A DNA stretch of 64,000 nucleotides from Solenopsis invicta (GCF_016802725.1 NC_052668.1:9270001-9334000); one strand, 5' to 3'. Counted from the first letter of the stretch, positions 45,727 to 57,605 are shown. Translations and numbers: made by a program. Notes: generated from the letters alone by a model not told the origin.

Positions 45727-48700
45727 ATGAGAAAGGCAGAGGGCGAGAGGCTGGGGGAGGGGGGAGCGCAGCAGGGAGAGGGAGACGGCAAGGGGGTGAA
45801 AATGGCGTTTTGGAACGTGGCAGGGCTGCGGAGAAAGGACGAGGAATTTTGGAGAGGCTTGGAGAGGTGGGATGTCATAGTGTTGATGGAGACGTGGGTA
45901 GAAAGAAAGGCGCAGGGGTGGGTGAGGGGTAAGCTGCCGAGGGGGTATGTGTGGAAGTGCCAAGAGGCGAGAAGAAGAAAAAAAAAGGGGTGGGCGACGG
46001 GGGGAATGCTGATGGGGGTCAGGAAGGAGTTGGTGGTAGGAGGGGGGGGGAGGAAAGTGGAGAAGAGAGGGAGGGGATCGTAGTAGATGAGATGAAGTGC
46101 GGAAAGACGAGATGGAGAGTGGTGGGGGTGTATGTGAACGGAGACATGGAGGGAAAGCTGGAGGAATTGAAGGAGTGGATGGAAGAAAGAGGTCAGGATA
46201 CGAGGGTAATAATTGGTGGGGATTTCAATGCAAGGACAGGGGAGAGAGGGGGAGGGGTAGGGCTGGAGGGAGAAGACAGAGAGGAAAGAAGGCAATCGAA
46301 GGATAAGAAAATAAATGGGTAAGGGAAGAAGCTGGTAGATTTTATAGAGGAAAGGGGCTGGATTATCTTGAACGAAGGGATAAAGGGAGACGAGGGAGGG
46401 GAGTGGACATACGCGGGGGGAAAAGGAGAGACGGTGATCGACTATGTGATAGTGAGGGAGGAGGATAAAGAAATTAGTAGGATGGAGGTGGGGGACGACG
46501 TATAATCAGATCACCAGCCATTGGTAGTATGGTTGAAGGAAGAGGAAAGGGGGTTAAGGAAGGGTAGGGGGAAGAGGAATAGAATTAGTAGGGGGATATG
46601 GAACAAGGAGGGGAAAGAGAGGTTTAAAGAAAGGTTAGGGGAGGTGGAGAGGGGAGGGGGGGGAATTGAGGAGGATTTGGCGGCGGTGGGGAGCAAAGTG
46701 AGGGAGGCGCTGAGGGAGGTGGAGGAGACGGTGAGAGAGAAGGAAAGAGAGAGAAAGGAGGGGTGGTGGGACGAGGAATGCAGGACTGCGAAGAGAGAGA
46801 TCAGGAGAGAGTTGAGAGACTGGAGAAGGAGAGAAGGAGGTGGGGAGGAATATAGGGGTAAGAAGAAAGTATACAAGGAACTATGTGAGAGGAAGAAGGC
46901 AGAGGAAAATAGGAGATGGGAAAGGGTGGTGGAGGAAGCGAAAAGGGAAGGGCAAGTCTGGGAAGTGGTGAGGAGAGAAAGGAAGAGGAGGAAGCAGGTA
47001 AGCAAGGATATAGAGATGGCAGAATGGGAGGAGTATTTCAGGGAGTTATTGGGAGGGGTGGAAGAAAGGGTGGTGTTGGGAAGGGGGGGAGGGATCAGGT
47101 CGGAAGGGGAAGAAGACATAGGAAGGGAGGAAATAGTGAGAGTGATTGGAAAACTGAAGGATGGGAAGGCGGTGGGAATGGACAGGATACTCAATGAGGT
47201 ATGTTGGTACGGGGGGGAGAGGGTAATAGACTGGGTATGGGGGACATGCAATAGGGTGTGGAGGGGGGAGGGGTGGCCGGAGGTGTGGAAAGAAGGGGTA
47301 ATAGTCCCTATAGTTAAGAGGGGGGAAGGGGAAAGGGTAAATGAGTATATAGGGTTGACACTAATGCCGACGTTATATAAGATATACGCGGCGGTATTAG
47401 CGGGGAGGTTGGAAGTGGAAACAGAAGAGGGAAAGATGCTCCAGAAGGGGCAGGTAGGGTTTAGGAAAGGAAAAGGGACTATGGACAATATATATGTCCT
47501 GAACTTTCTCATAAACAGGCAACTGGGGAAAAAGAATAGGATAGGTTAGTGGCTCTGTTCGTGGACCTGAAGGCGGCATTTGACTCCGTAAACAGGGAAA
47601 CGGTTATAGGGGCAATGAGGGGGAGAGGAGTGAGGGCGGGACTGGTGGAGAGAGTGGAGGAGTTACTAAGGGAAACAAGGTGTAGGGTGAGGGTGGGGGA
47701 CGAAGAAGGGGGAAGTTTTTGGACAGCAAGGGGGGTGAGGCAGGGTTGTCCACTCAGTCCTATGCTGTTCAACCTAGTGTTGGCGGACTTGGAAGAAGAG
47801 ATGAGGAAGGTGAGATGGGGAGGGGTAGTATTGGGAGAAGAGAGGATATACTCCTTAATGTACGCGGACGATATCGTCCTGTTGGCGGAGGAAGAAGGAG
47901 AAATGAGGAGTATGATAGAGAGGTTAGAGTGCTATATGGACAGGAAGGGGCTGGAGGTGAACGCGGGAAAAACGAAGGTGATGAGATTTAGGAAAGGGGG
48001 AGGGAGATGGAAGAGAGTGAGATGGAGATGGAAGGGAAGGGGGTTAGAGGAAGTGAAGGAGTTTGATTATCTGGGATACAGGATACAGACAAACGGGGGG
48101 CAGGAAGCACATTTAAGAGAAAGGATAAGAAAGGCAGCAAGCGCGATGGGACAGGTATGGGGGATTGGGAAGAGATTTGGTAAAGATTGGGGCAGGAGGG
48201 TATGGTTGTTCGATAGGTTGGTATGGACAGTGATGGGTTATGGAGCAGAGGTGTGGGGGTGGAAAGAGAGAGAAGGAATAGAGAGGGTGCACGAGAGATT
48301 CTTGAGATGGGTGTTAGGGGTGGAGGGGAGGACGCCGGGTTATTTGGTGAGAGAGGAGCTACAGAGGGAGATGATGAGGAGCAGGGCGGCGAGGAGGGCG
48401 TGGGGCTTTGAGAAAAGGTTAGAGGAGGGGAGGGGAGGGGACTTGGCAAGGAGGTGCTTGATGGAGATAAGAGGGAGAGCAGAAAAGCAGAGGGTTTGGT
48501 CAAACTGGGAAGAGGAGAAAAGGGAGTTCTTTCAGGAAAGAGGAGTGGGGGCGGGAAGAGCGGGAAGATGGGAGGAGGAGGGTGAAGGGGTGTGGGAGGA
48601 AGTCGAGAGGAAGGAGAGAGAGATGCAGGAGAGGGAGAGGTGGGAGAGAATAAGAAGCTCCAGGTACAATAGGTGGTATGGGGAGGTAAAGGGCAAAGGC

Positions 48701-49042
48701 CTGCCGGAATACCTGAAGAAGGGCTGGGGAGAGAGTAGATGGAGGAAGGTAGCGAGGTTCAGATTAGGGAACGAGATAAGAGAAAGGATGTATTGGGGAG
48801 GGGCGGAGGAGAAGGGATGCAGGCTGTGTGGAGGAGGGATAGAATCATGGGAGCATGTGTGGGAGGAATGCAGAAGCTGGAGGGAGAGGGGAGGGGAGAG
48901 TTGGCAAGAGGTATTTAGTTGGATTCTGGGGGAGAAGGGAGAGGGAGAAAAATGGATGAGAGAGTTGGAGAGGGAGAGGGGAGGGGCGGGAGGGAAGGAA
49001 GAGGGGTCGGACAGGGGATATGGGGAGGGGGGAGAGGAATGA
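45727..49042 (+). pseudogene. LINE 3 ORF2: endonuclease-reverse transcriptase, broken
   Basis: The endonuclease starts near MAFWNVAGLRRKDEEFWRGL (45802), with METW, GDFNARTG (46219) and SDHQPLVVW (46506). A frameshift lies near 46060-46080, in-frame stops at about 46320 and 46503, and another frameshift near 47535. RT blocks follow: GQVGFRKGKGTMDNIYVLNF, FVDLKAAFDSVNRE (palm A), GVRQGCPLSPMLFNLVLADL and SLMYADDIVLLAEE (catalytic YADD intact, near 47860). The C-terminus has CRLCGGGIESWEHVWEEC. The last 497 codons (47549-49042) are uninterrupted. Confidence 0.85.
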
Positions 49043-49378
49043 GAGGGAGCGAAGGAGGGGGAGGGATGAGAGGGAGTGAGTGGGGGGCGGAAGTATGGAT
49101 GTGTGTAAGGAATGAAAGTGGGAATGAATGAATGGGAAGCCTGAGAATGCTGTTATAGAATGTCAAAAGAAAGGAAGGCAAGATGGCACAGTTGGCTTGC
49201 AACGGAAGCGGAGGTCCTGGGCGTGTGTGTGTATGTGGCGGGCGCTTTAGGTTTAATATAGGTTAAAATAGTCTTAAGGTAGCGTTTAAGCATAGGTTAA
49301 GGGTTGTATCGCATTTGAAAGATTGTAGCCCTAAGGGGATCAATAAATATATATTATTATTATTATATTTGCTTACAG

Positions 49379-49847
49379 TTGCATATGTAGATAGATATAT
49401 ATTTCTCTTCAGCTTACAAAAGATTACCAAGAAGGGGTCTTATATTAGTTTACAATATTACTCTAAAATCCATGCATCCATCCACACAATTCTATGCGTT
49501 CGCTACCTATTCTTTATCTCCCTATTTTCTACCAATATACATTTCTACACACTTTAAATATTTTACCTTTTACATTTTTAACAATTGTATATGTATAATA
49601 ATTACAGAAAATTATGTGTAACTATCATATAGTTTTCATATATATTTATATATAATTATATATGATTACATACAAAATATGCCTACATATATTAAAATAT
49701 ATATAATTATAAGTATGCATTATTTTAAACAACAAATATAATCCGTAATTCTTGTACAATAGTCTGCGTTTTGTATTAGATAACTCTAGAAGGGTATACG
49801 ATACAAACAAATAAAAAATAAAAATATTTTTTACCTGGAAAAAAATT

Positions 49848-49888
<41 letters not shown>

Positions 49889-50047
49889 GCAGTTATGAAT
49901 AATTGTATATAGAAATTTTTCCTGTGTAATTTATATTCTTATTGACTTCTATTTATTTGTTTGTAACTTGTAAGCAATTGTACATGCTTTGTTGTTTAAT
50001 CGTATCCTGCAAGAGTTATCTAGTACAAAACGGTAGTACTATAAAAA
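49379..50047. repeat. AT-rich stretch with inverted duplication of the pogo 3' end
   Basis: 49738-49806 is the reverse complement of about 50001-50069 (AATATAATCCGTAATT, GTTTTGTATTAGATAACTCT and close variants). An (AT)n run lies between them near 49855-49880. The right arm includes the last codons and stop of the pogo-like transposase. Confidence 0.7.
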
Positions 50048-52672
50048 TTACGGATTATATTTTTTACAGTAATGATAATCTTCATAAAAATGTTTAAAAC
50101 ATAAATACTCGCCACACCATGCACAGCGCATAAAAGCGGCTTTTCCACAAATACTACATTTAGGTATATGCTTGTAACGGTACGCGGTTTCGGTCGGTTC
50201 GGTGCGGTGCGGGAACTTCGGGATCGGACCGGATAAGGCTCGTCAGTTGGTCAGGTGTCCGTAATGATTATACTCAATGTTTTACGTAGCAAAAGATAGA
50301 GAATGATTTATTAAAAATAACAATTGCTAAAGAGTTGACAAAATGAACATGAGAGAAAATAAAAGAGATAACGAAACTAGAGATATCAAAAATAAAAAGA
50401 GCTTGTCGGTGCCCAGCCAATCGCCGATATCGGATTGCGGCGGAATGACTTCAGAAAACGCGGCTTACATCTAGACGGAAGAACTTAACTATTTATTTAC
50501 AGATGTAGCCTAACTACGCGGTGAGCTATGCAGGCTGTACGCCCGTACGGTCGGGGAGTCGCGTGGCGCGGCGGGAGTGACTAACGCGGTGGTGTAAGCG
50601 CGTGCGTAAGTGCGGGTCGTTGCCGGCGCGGTCGCCGCCGCGATTCGCCCGAGCGCGCCCCTTGCAAGTGGGGCGCTCGATCGACAGGTTGCTTATGCCT
50701 TGCCGATGGATAGATTACGAAATTCGTCGGTGCGGCAGTGAAGGTATTCGAGGACGACGGTGATTGGTCGAGAATGCTCGGCCGGTGATAATGACGAAAA
50801 GGTCGTCGAGGATCTCGGACGTGATTGGTCGAGAATGCTCGGCCGGTGATGATGACGAGAATGCTCGTCGAGAATAGCAGAGTCGACTGGTTGAGGATAC
50901 TCGGCCGAGGATAGCGACGGGCATGCCCGTCGAGGATATCGGAGTGCGACGAGAATGCTCGTCTTAAGGAAGCGATCGAGAATGCTCGGTCTGTGGACGG
51001 GTCGGATAGTCGGACGGATCTGCCTTGTGCGTTCCCACTGCCGGCTTATATATCCGAACGCGCGGCTGAGCAAGCCAATCCGCGCGCTCGGTTGGCTGAG
51101 CCGGAGTGGGAGCGTTACGGAACGCCACGATCGGCGCGCGTGTCGCCGCGTGGTCGCACGGTGAAGTTCGGTCGTGCGCGCACGTGGTCCCCGGTTGCAC
51201 TCGGCATTCGTTGTTCGGTGGACGGAACGGAAGCGCACGGACGGTGGAGGGGCGTATCGTTACATGCTTTTCAGTTTTAAAATAACAAAATTCCACGGGA
51301 TTTTAAAAATGTTTGGGACGCGTTTCCACATATCCGCTTTTATACCACAAATATTTGAAAAGATTTTTGAATCTAGGAGAAGAAAAATGATTAAGTGTTA
51401 AAGATTGTAATTTAATTATTTCATTACGGGAGTGCAAATTAATATCTTCCTCTTGAAGAATTACATTATCCGAAAATGTTCGCACAAAATTTTTCCAAAT
51501 TCGGAAACCGAACACATCTAAGAGTTGAATAATATCCGTTGTCTTTTTGGGAATAGTGAAAAATGTAACTTCTTTACCTTGTGGTATATGTTGCTCTAAC
51601 TGATTCTAACGGACAGTGTCCCGTCCATGAGTCAAGTAAAAGTATGCTTTTACGACCAGTATTCGGTAGATATACTTCGGTGAACCAAGTTTTGAAATTT
51701 TCTGCAGTGAGTTTTCCTGATTTGGAAGCCTGAATGTATGTGTTAACTGGACGAAATAGAGTTTCTTCCACCCTTGGTCCAAACGTTCCTGTAGACTCCT
51801 TCAAAACGATGTACAGTGGTGAAAGAAAATTTCCACTTGCCGAGATAAGTAGCATAATGGTATAACTATGTGTTGTTGAAGATATACTTTGAACTGATGC
51901 CTCAATTATTTTCTCTCCTGATTTCGCTAATGTCCGCCCAGAATGTATTTCAAGGTTGAAGCCACTTTCGTCTGCGTTATAAATTTTTTCTGGTCCTACA
52001 GCTGGGATATTAGCTTTTATAGTTGTAACAAATTCTTTTGCGACATTTTGTATATTGTCTCTATCTTTAAATGTAAATTGCGTTCAGAATGCGGTGATTT
52101 TTCGAGAAACAATTCGGTGTACTTTTTTAAACTTCCAAATTCACGATTTACTTGTCCTGAATTCGGGTAGATCCACTTGATCCTTTGCCTCCAAGGCCCA
52201 TAATCTTAAATTCATATCATGAATGATAGATTTTCTATCACAAGCTTCTTGAAATTTGTGCAGTACATATTCCGTAATAAATAAAAATTTATCTGCATTT
52301 GTTCCACCTTTTGCTATACTTGTCTCCCACCTGTATAGTTGCTGATAAGATTTAACCTCACGGAATTTGTGTTGTACTGCACGTAAAGTTCTACAGGCCT
52401 TTTTTTCCACTTTTCCAAAACTCCACAGCATTTCTCTTATAACTGTAGTAGACTACGCCTCCTTTATCATCAACAATGCACTGTTCAAGTTCGAAACTGC
52501 TTTCATCTTCTTCTTTTTTTTCAGGCGTAATATATTCTACAACTTGCGTGGTATGTGGCTCCAATAGATCGTCAAAATCAAGCACGTAATCGTGATCCAT
52601 CAATATTACTGAACGTGTGTCCTGAGCTTTTTGTAAAATACTTTTAATTTCGTCATGTACTTCAATTTCCAT
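50048..52672 (-). pseudogene. Pogo/Tigger-like transposase, split by an LTR insertion
   Basis: Start near 52672 (MEIEVHDEIKSILQKAQDTR). A CENP-B-like helix-turn-helix segment follows (FREVKSYQQLYRWETSIAKG, then DMNLRLWALEAKDQVDLPEF). The DDE domain shows YNADESGF near 51965, ISASGNFLSPLYIVLKESTG, LLLDSWTGHCP near 51625 and TTDIIQLLDVFGFRIWKNFV near 51500: three acidic positions. A C-terminal Cys-rich tail continues beyond the insertion at 50173-51264: CSICGKAAFMRCAWC, LCFKHFYEDYHYC, stop at 50050-50048. Frameshifts and stops occur near 52140, 51570 and 51300. This is the known architecture of pogo-group transposases with a terminal zinc-finger-like motif. Confidence 0.8.
50173..51264. mobile_element. 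Solo-LTR-like insertion with 4-bp TGCT duplication
   Basis: It begins TGTAACGGTAC and ends GTATCGTTACA, with TGCT on both sides (50169-50172 and 51265-51268). Removing it with one TGCT restores the pogo-like reading frame. The interior is GC-rich, contains direct repeats of GAGAATGCTCG (50740-50990), and shows no protein domain. A 1092-bp unit with TG...CA ends and 4-bp duplication fits a solo Gypsy-type LTR. Confidence 0.75.
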
Positions 52673-53264
52673 TGTTATAAGTGTGTGTGTTATACTCGCA
52701 TTTGAAACGTAGTAGCTAACATGTTTATTACGTTTGCTACATTAAACTGCGTCATTTTAAAGAAATTTCTGCCAAGTAATGATAACTAACTTTTCAACAG
52801 AATGGTAACTGATTGACGTCGCAAATGAAACTGGAAATAATACTTCCTCCGACATATTTATGACTCAAAAGACGCAATTACATAAATTTATTTACCGCGC
52901 GAATAGATTTTGCGCAAATAGCTTAAACGTTAGAAAATAGATTTCCAAGAAATCTCTATATCTAATCTTATTTATCATCTGGTATGCAAAATACAGTCTA
53001 GTTATCAATGTGACTGCGCTATTACACGTTGAAAAATAGAGTTCCAGACAATATCTTATTTACCGTGCGGTATGCAAAATTAAGAGGCGCGGTCGCGTCT
53101 CGCGCCAAATGACACGCAAAGCGAAAACAAATCGAGTTTGTTTTTAATCTAGACATCAAAGTGATTCTATGTTTTTAAACGTTAGAAAATAGAGTTCCAA
53201 GAAAAATTTTATTTATCGTGCATAATAATGTAATAAAATAGCATAATAGTGCATAAATAAACGA
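52673..53264. repeat. Noncoding flank with three direct repeats
   Basis: CGTTAGAAAATAGAGTTCCA or close variants recur near 52928, 53027 and 53178, each followed by TTATTTA(C/T)C and, in two, GGTATGCAAAAT. They lie upstream of the pogo-like coding region. They may be subterminal repeats of that element, but its end was not identified. Confidence 0.6.
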
Positions 53265-53532
53265 TATTTTGCAAAAATAATAATTTCTCTATTCATAACT
53301 CGTTTTTAATTGTACAAAGTATTACGTACATACTTTGACATCGCCAAAGATATTTGACTAATTTTAGCAGTCAAGTTCAAAAAACTCATTATTTTATTAT
53401 TTCAATTATTATTATTAAAACTCTTATTTTAATATTCTTTGTCTTTACTCATTTGTCTTTAACGCTCTTTCGCGTAATACGCAATGAGCGGGAAAAATCG
53501 AGCGCATGAATAGGGTGCGTATAGCGTGCATA

Positions 53533-54847
53533 CGAGGTGTGATCGAAAAGTAAGGTGACTTTTTGAATTTCGCGCGCTCTGTACACTCTAATTTCAAAAT
53601 TTTTTTTTTGTGTTGATACACTCGTCACGATCATATGTTCACAGTTTTGACTATATAGCATGTGTTGTTTTTATGTGAGAGGCATAAAGGTTAGACTCGT
53701 GTTTGCGTGCTCGGCGATTTTTTGCTGTTGAAAATAATGGAGCAGAGAGTTTGTATTAATTTTTGTGTAAAAAATGGTATTAAGTGTTTAAAAACTCTTG
53801 AAATGTTGACAGTAGCGTACGGTGAGTCAACTTTGAGCAAAAAAAATGTTTATAAATGGTATAAGTTATTCCAAGAGGGCCGAGAAAATGTTAACGATGA
53901 ACCTCGCTCTGGAAGTCCCAGCACGTCAAAAACCGACGAAAATATTCAGGAAGTGAAAGAAAAATTGTGTTGAAAAATCGTCGAATCACGATTAGAGAAA
54001 TAGCTGATGATCTTAACATATCGTTTGGCTCATGCCAATCAATTTTAATGGATGTTTTGGGTATGACATGTGTGTCAGCGAAATTCGTTCCAAAACTGTT
54101 TAATTTTGATCAGAAGCAGCATCGCATGAACATCGCCCAAGACATGTTGAACGACGTCAATGATGATCCTGATCTGCTCAAAAGGGTTATAACTGGTGAC
54201 AAAACATTGGTATATGGTTATGATGTCGAAACCAAAGCCCAATCATCCCAGTGGAAGAGCCCAGGAGAGCCAAGACCGAAAAAGGCACGCCAAGTTCGTT
54301 CGAATGTGAAGGTTTTGCTCACAGTTTTCTTTGATTACCATGGCGTTGTGCATCAAGAATTCCTACCACAAGGTCGTACGGTAAACAAGGAGTATTACCT
54401 TGAGGTTATGCGTTTGCGTGAATCAATAAGAAAAAAACGTCCGGAAGTGTGGAAAGAAAATTCATGGATTCTGCACCATGATAATGTACCTGCGCACACG
54501 TTGTTACTAGTGAATACTTTTTTGGCCAAAAACAATACTATCATCATGCCTGAGCCACCGTATTCACCAGACTTGGCCTCCTGCGACTTTTTCCTCTTCC
54601 CAAAATTGAAAAGGCCTATGAAAGGACGAAGATTTGCGACGATTGAGAAGATTAAGGCTGCATCGCTGGAGGAGCTCAAGGCAATACCCAAAAGTGCATT
54701 TCAGAAATGTTTTGACGACTGGAAAAAGCGCTGGCACAAATGCATTGTATCAGAGGGGGATTATTTTGAATGGGATAACATAATTTTGGATGAATGAATA
54801 TTTTTTTATAAAAATGAAAAGTCACCTTACTTTTTGATCACACCTCG
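53533..54847 (+). mobile_element. Mariner copy 1, 1315 bp, TA duplication
   Basis: Terminal repeats CGAGGTGTGATCGAAAAGTA and its near complement at 54828-54847 are flanked by TA (53531-53532, 54848-54849). The transposase is in two frames (53707-53971 and 53967-54797) offset by one base. The first frame carries the helix-turn-helix (MLTVAYGESTLSKKNVYKWY), the second the catalytic core: TGDKTLVYGYD, HHDNVPAHT and SPDLASCDFFLF, giving a D,D34D-type triad. The neighbouring residues E to K and W to L differ from copy 2. Confidence 0.88.
53707..54797 (+). pseudogene. Mariner transposase copy 1, one frameshift
   Basis: The translation follows a mariner transposase from end to end except for a -1 frame change in the A-rich run GAAAGAAAAATTG at 53954-53967. 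The expected family sequence there is continuous (EVKE...VLKNRR), so one base appears to be missing. All three catalytic aspartates are present. The identical break occurs in copy 2. Normal mariner transposases are about 345 residues; the sum of both frames is close to that. Confidence 0.85.
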
Positions 54848-55449
54848 TATATGAGTTTATTATTTTTCAAGAATGGTACATAAGAATGACACTTTATTAT
54901 ATAAGGTTGGATTCGTATAAAAATAAGCTTTAATTTGGCTAAAAAAAATTTTAAAAATTAAAAAAACTTTGGGTGGTGGGGATATTTTGTTAAATAATAA
55001 CAAAAAAAATTTTTTTTAAATTATTGTTATAAAGTACTCTTCGAACCATTCAACTTTTATTCAAAACATTTTTTTCTATCTCTTATAGTTTCGACAATAT
55101 TCGCTTGAAAAGAAAAAAACCAATTTTTTTTAAAAAGGTGTTTTACCCCCTTAAACTGAAATTAGGCACAAACAAAAAATATTTTTGTGTTACGGATGGA
55201 CTCCTCTATGTATACACCAAATTTCAGATTTTTTTGAATTTCCGGGTTAACAAACCTTCCTTATTAGAAATACTTAAAAAGTCTACATCTTCTTTTAGAA
55301 CTTTTCATACTTGTAAATTCTGAAATATTCTGAGATTTCTCATCTCACAATTTTTTAACAACACTTTTGTAACTTTTTAGATTTTATAACGTTTCATAAA
55401 AAATTATACGGATGTTCTGAAAAATTATACAAAAAGAATCTGAGAAAAA

Positions 55450-56098
55450 TTGTCACCTAGCGCTTGTACGTGTCACTCGGTTCTGCTCCGCGTTCGCGCG
55501 CTCGACCGAAGTAGCTATCATCTAAGAAGCGTTTAATAAACTACAAGTTCATATCGGTAAGTCATCTCTGACGGTAAAACGCTGACACAACCATTATCAA
55601 ACACTCTGTATATGACAATAACGATTTTAACGTTGAAAGTTGAGTATTGTTTCACGTTGTATACGCAACTCGCAAATTGCTCAGCTGTCGCCGAACAATG
55701 CGAATCGCCAAGTACGCACGTACCGGAGCAACCGCGCGTCATGACTTTGTCAACACAAGCACCTACTTGTTTCTCTTAGATTTAAATCGCCAGCTGTAAA
55801 TAGTTTCCACGCGTTGTCCTAGTTTCCGATTACCGTCTTTTCTATCGTCTGTCTTTTGTATTCTATTATGCTTTATATTATCTTCTGTAAATTAGTCGAA
55901 CTACTATTTTGAATTATTTTCTTTCTAGAATCACTCAACAGTTCATCTTTCTAGAATCATTCAACAGTTATCGTTCATAATAAATCTTGTACATATTTTC
56001 TCATATTATCGTGTCCAAATTAATTCTGTCTCTGTGCGATCCCTCGCGCTCTCATCTCCAACAGAACATCGTCCGTACGCAAAACGAAATCGTTACAA
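55450..56098. mobile_element. Solo-LTR-like sequence
   Basis: It runs from TGTCACCTAG to AAATCGTTACA, with an AATAAA at 55979 and a CTTTCTAGAATCA(C/T)T direct repeat. Its end matches 40760-40784. No target duplication was seen and the two flanks belong to different repeats, so one side may have been rearranged. Confidence 0.5.
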
Positions 56099-56099
56099 T

Positions 56100-56543
56100 A
56101 CTATCTTGAAAATACACCCGTAAATTTTTGTTGAATTATTTCAAAAATTAAAAATTTTATGAATAATTCTGTAAAGTCAGATTGTGCAGTTTTTTTATTT
56201 AAATTTTTTCATTATGTTAAATTGATCTGAAAGTATACTATCTCGAAAATACATCCTTAAATTTTTGTAAAATTACCTCAACAATTAAAAATTTTATAAA
56301 TATTTTCGTAAAAAGTCAAATTTGCAGTTTTCTTTTATTTTAATTTTTTCATTATGTTAAAATGTAATTTTAAAAAAATTATTGGATGATAAAAAACAGA
56401 TCTGAAGGTATGTTTTTTATCATGGGTAAAATTTTTGCGACAAAATATCAAAAAGCCAGCAAACAGCAACTGATTTGGTACAGGAAAGTCCAGTGGACCT
56501 CATGTGACCGTTATGTTATTATTTGGACGTGTGACCCAACGGG
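56100..56543 (-). mobile_element. Partial piggyBac-like MITE (copy C, left end missing)
   Basis: The right terminus GTGTGACCCAACGGG is followed by TTAA (56544-56547), as in copies A and B. The interior matches copy B in reverse, with the same duplicated segment (TTTTTCATTATGTTAAA twice; near 56212 and 56346). The left end stops at the LTR-like sequence. Confidence 0.7.
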
Positions 56544-56547
56544 TTAA

Positions 56548-57412
56548 TAATTTTTGGAAAATAGAAATGTTGCAACATTAATTTATAATATACCATTAAA
56601 TTCGTAATAAATCAAGCTTTATTTTGCTTATAACAAAAAATAAAAGTTTTAAAATAAATAAAAAGACGATGGGAAAAGTATTAAAAAATATTTTTTTAAA
56701 CTTTATTATCATTGTTATAAAATACTCTTCAAACCATTTAACTTTCTACCAGAACATTCTCTTATATTATAGTTTCTACAATATACGCTTCAAAAGAAAA
56801 ACTCAATTTTTTTCAAAGGAGTGTTTTGCCCGCTAAAAATGAGATTAAGCATGTATAAAACAATACGTGTCCCTTATCTTTATCTGTACTACAACATATT
56901 AAAGGCTCGTCAAAATCGTAGGGAAACACTTCCATAGTACATGGACGGGTGCGCGTACCATGTGTTATAGGGTGATTTTTAATTATTTTTGGAAAATGGA
57001 AATGTCGCATCGTAACTTTGTCATATACCATTAAATTCGTAATAAAATAAGTTTTATTTTGCTTATAAAAACAAATAAAAATTTTGAAAAAAATAGGTAG
57101 ATGGTGAAAGAAAGTATTAAAAAAAATTTTTTTTTAATCACTGTTATAAAGTACTCTTCAAGCCATTTAACTCTTAATTAGAACATTTTTTTCTACCTCT
57201 TATAGTTTCAACGATATACGCTTAAAAAAAAATCAATTTCTTTCAAAAAAGTGTTTCCCCTAAAAATAAGTATTGGTACGTATAAAAAAATATGTCTCTT
57301 ATTTTCATCTATACTACAACACATTAAAGGCTCGTTAAAATCGAAGGGGGACACCTCTGTCCCTTTCCTTGTAAGTCACAAAATATAAAGTCGTATAAAA
57401 CCAGATGATTTT
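56548..57412 (-). repeat. 0.45-kb repeat family, two tandem units
   Basis: Units at about 56548-56990 and 56990-57412 carry TAGTTTC(T/A)AC(A/G)ATATACGCTT, AAAGTACTCTTCAA or a close variant, and GGAAATG(T/G)TCGCA-like ends, in the same order as the minus-strand units at 17460-18200. Confidence 0.7.
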
Positions 57413-57605
57413 GTTAGTATTAAAATTTATTTAATCATTTTTTTTATTAATTTAAACTTTAAACCTGCAGCTTCGACTGCATTATATACCCGTCTTTGTG
57501 CAACAATTGATCAATTGCTTTAATTTTCTATTTCAATCTTTTATTTACTGGTAACGCTCTCTCAACAATTATTATTGTTAAGATTAATTTTTTCAATCTT
57601 TTATA

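Larger units (their letters stand above)
43863..49364 (+). mobile_element. LINE 3: full-length purine-rich APE-type LINE with 14-bp target duplication
   Basis: ATATTTGCTTACAG occurs at 43849-43862 and again at 49365-49378, directly outside the element. Inside are a ~760-bp leader, ORF1, ORF2 and a TATTAT-type tail. The sense strand is overwhelmingly A and G across most of 43.9-49.2 kb. ORF1 resembles the L1 ORF1p layout and ORF2 has endonuclease, RT with YADD, and a C-terminal Cys/His motif. Stops and frameshifts make it inactive. The clean target duplication suggests insertion more recent than many neighbours. Confidence 0.9.
53265..55440 (-). repeat. Dispersed repeat, copy interrupted by a mariner
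   Basis: 53265-53532 plus 54850-55440 together form the reverse counterpart of about 42300-43088. The mariner sits at the TA in CGTGCATA. The copy at 42400-43088 gives the site without the insertion. Confidence 0.78.

Noticed and set aside
44797..45963. 388-codon minus-strand open frame rich in S, P, L and F
   Set aside because: It is the antisense shadow of the purine-rich LINE 3; the absence of stops follows from the composition, and no domain is seen.
46511..47512. 333-codon minus-strand open frame
   Set aside because: Also antisense to LINE 3 ORF2, low complexity, with no family resemblance.
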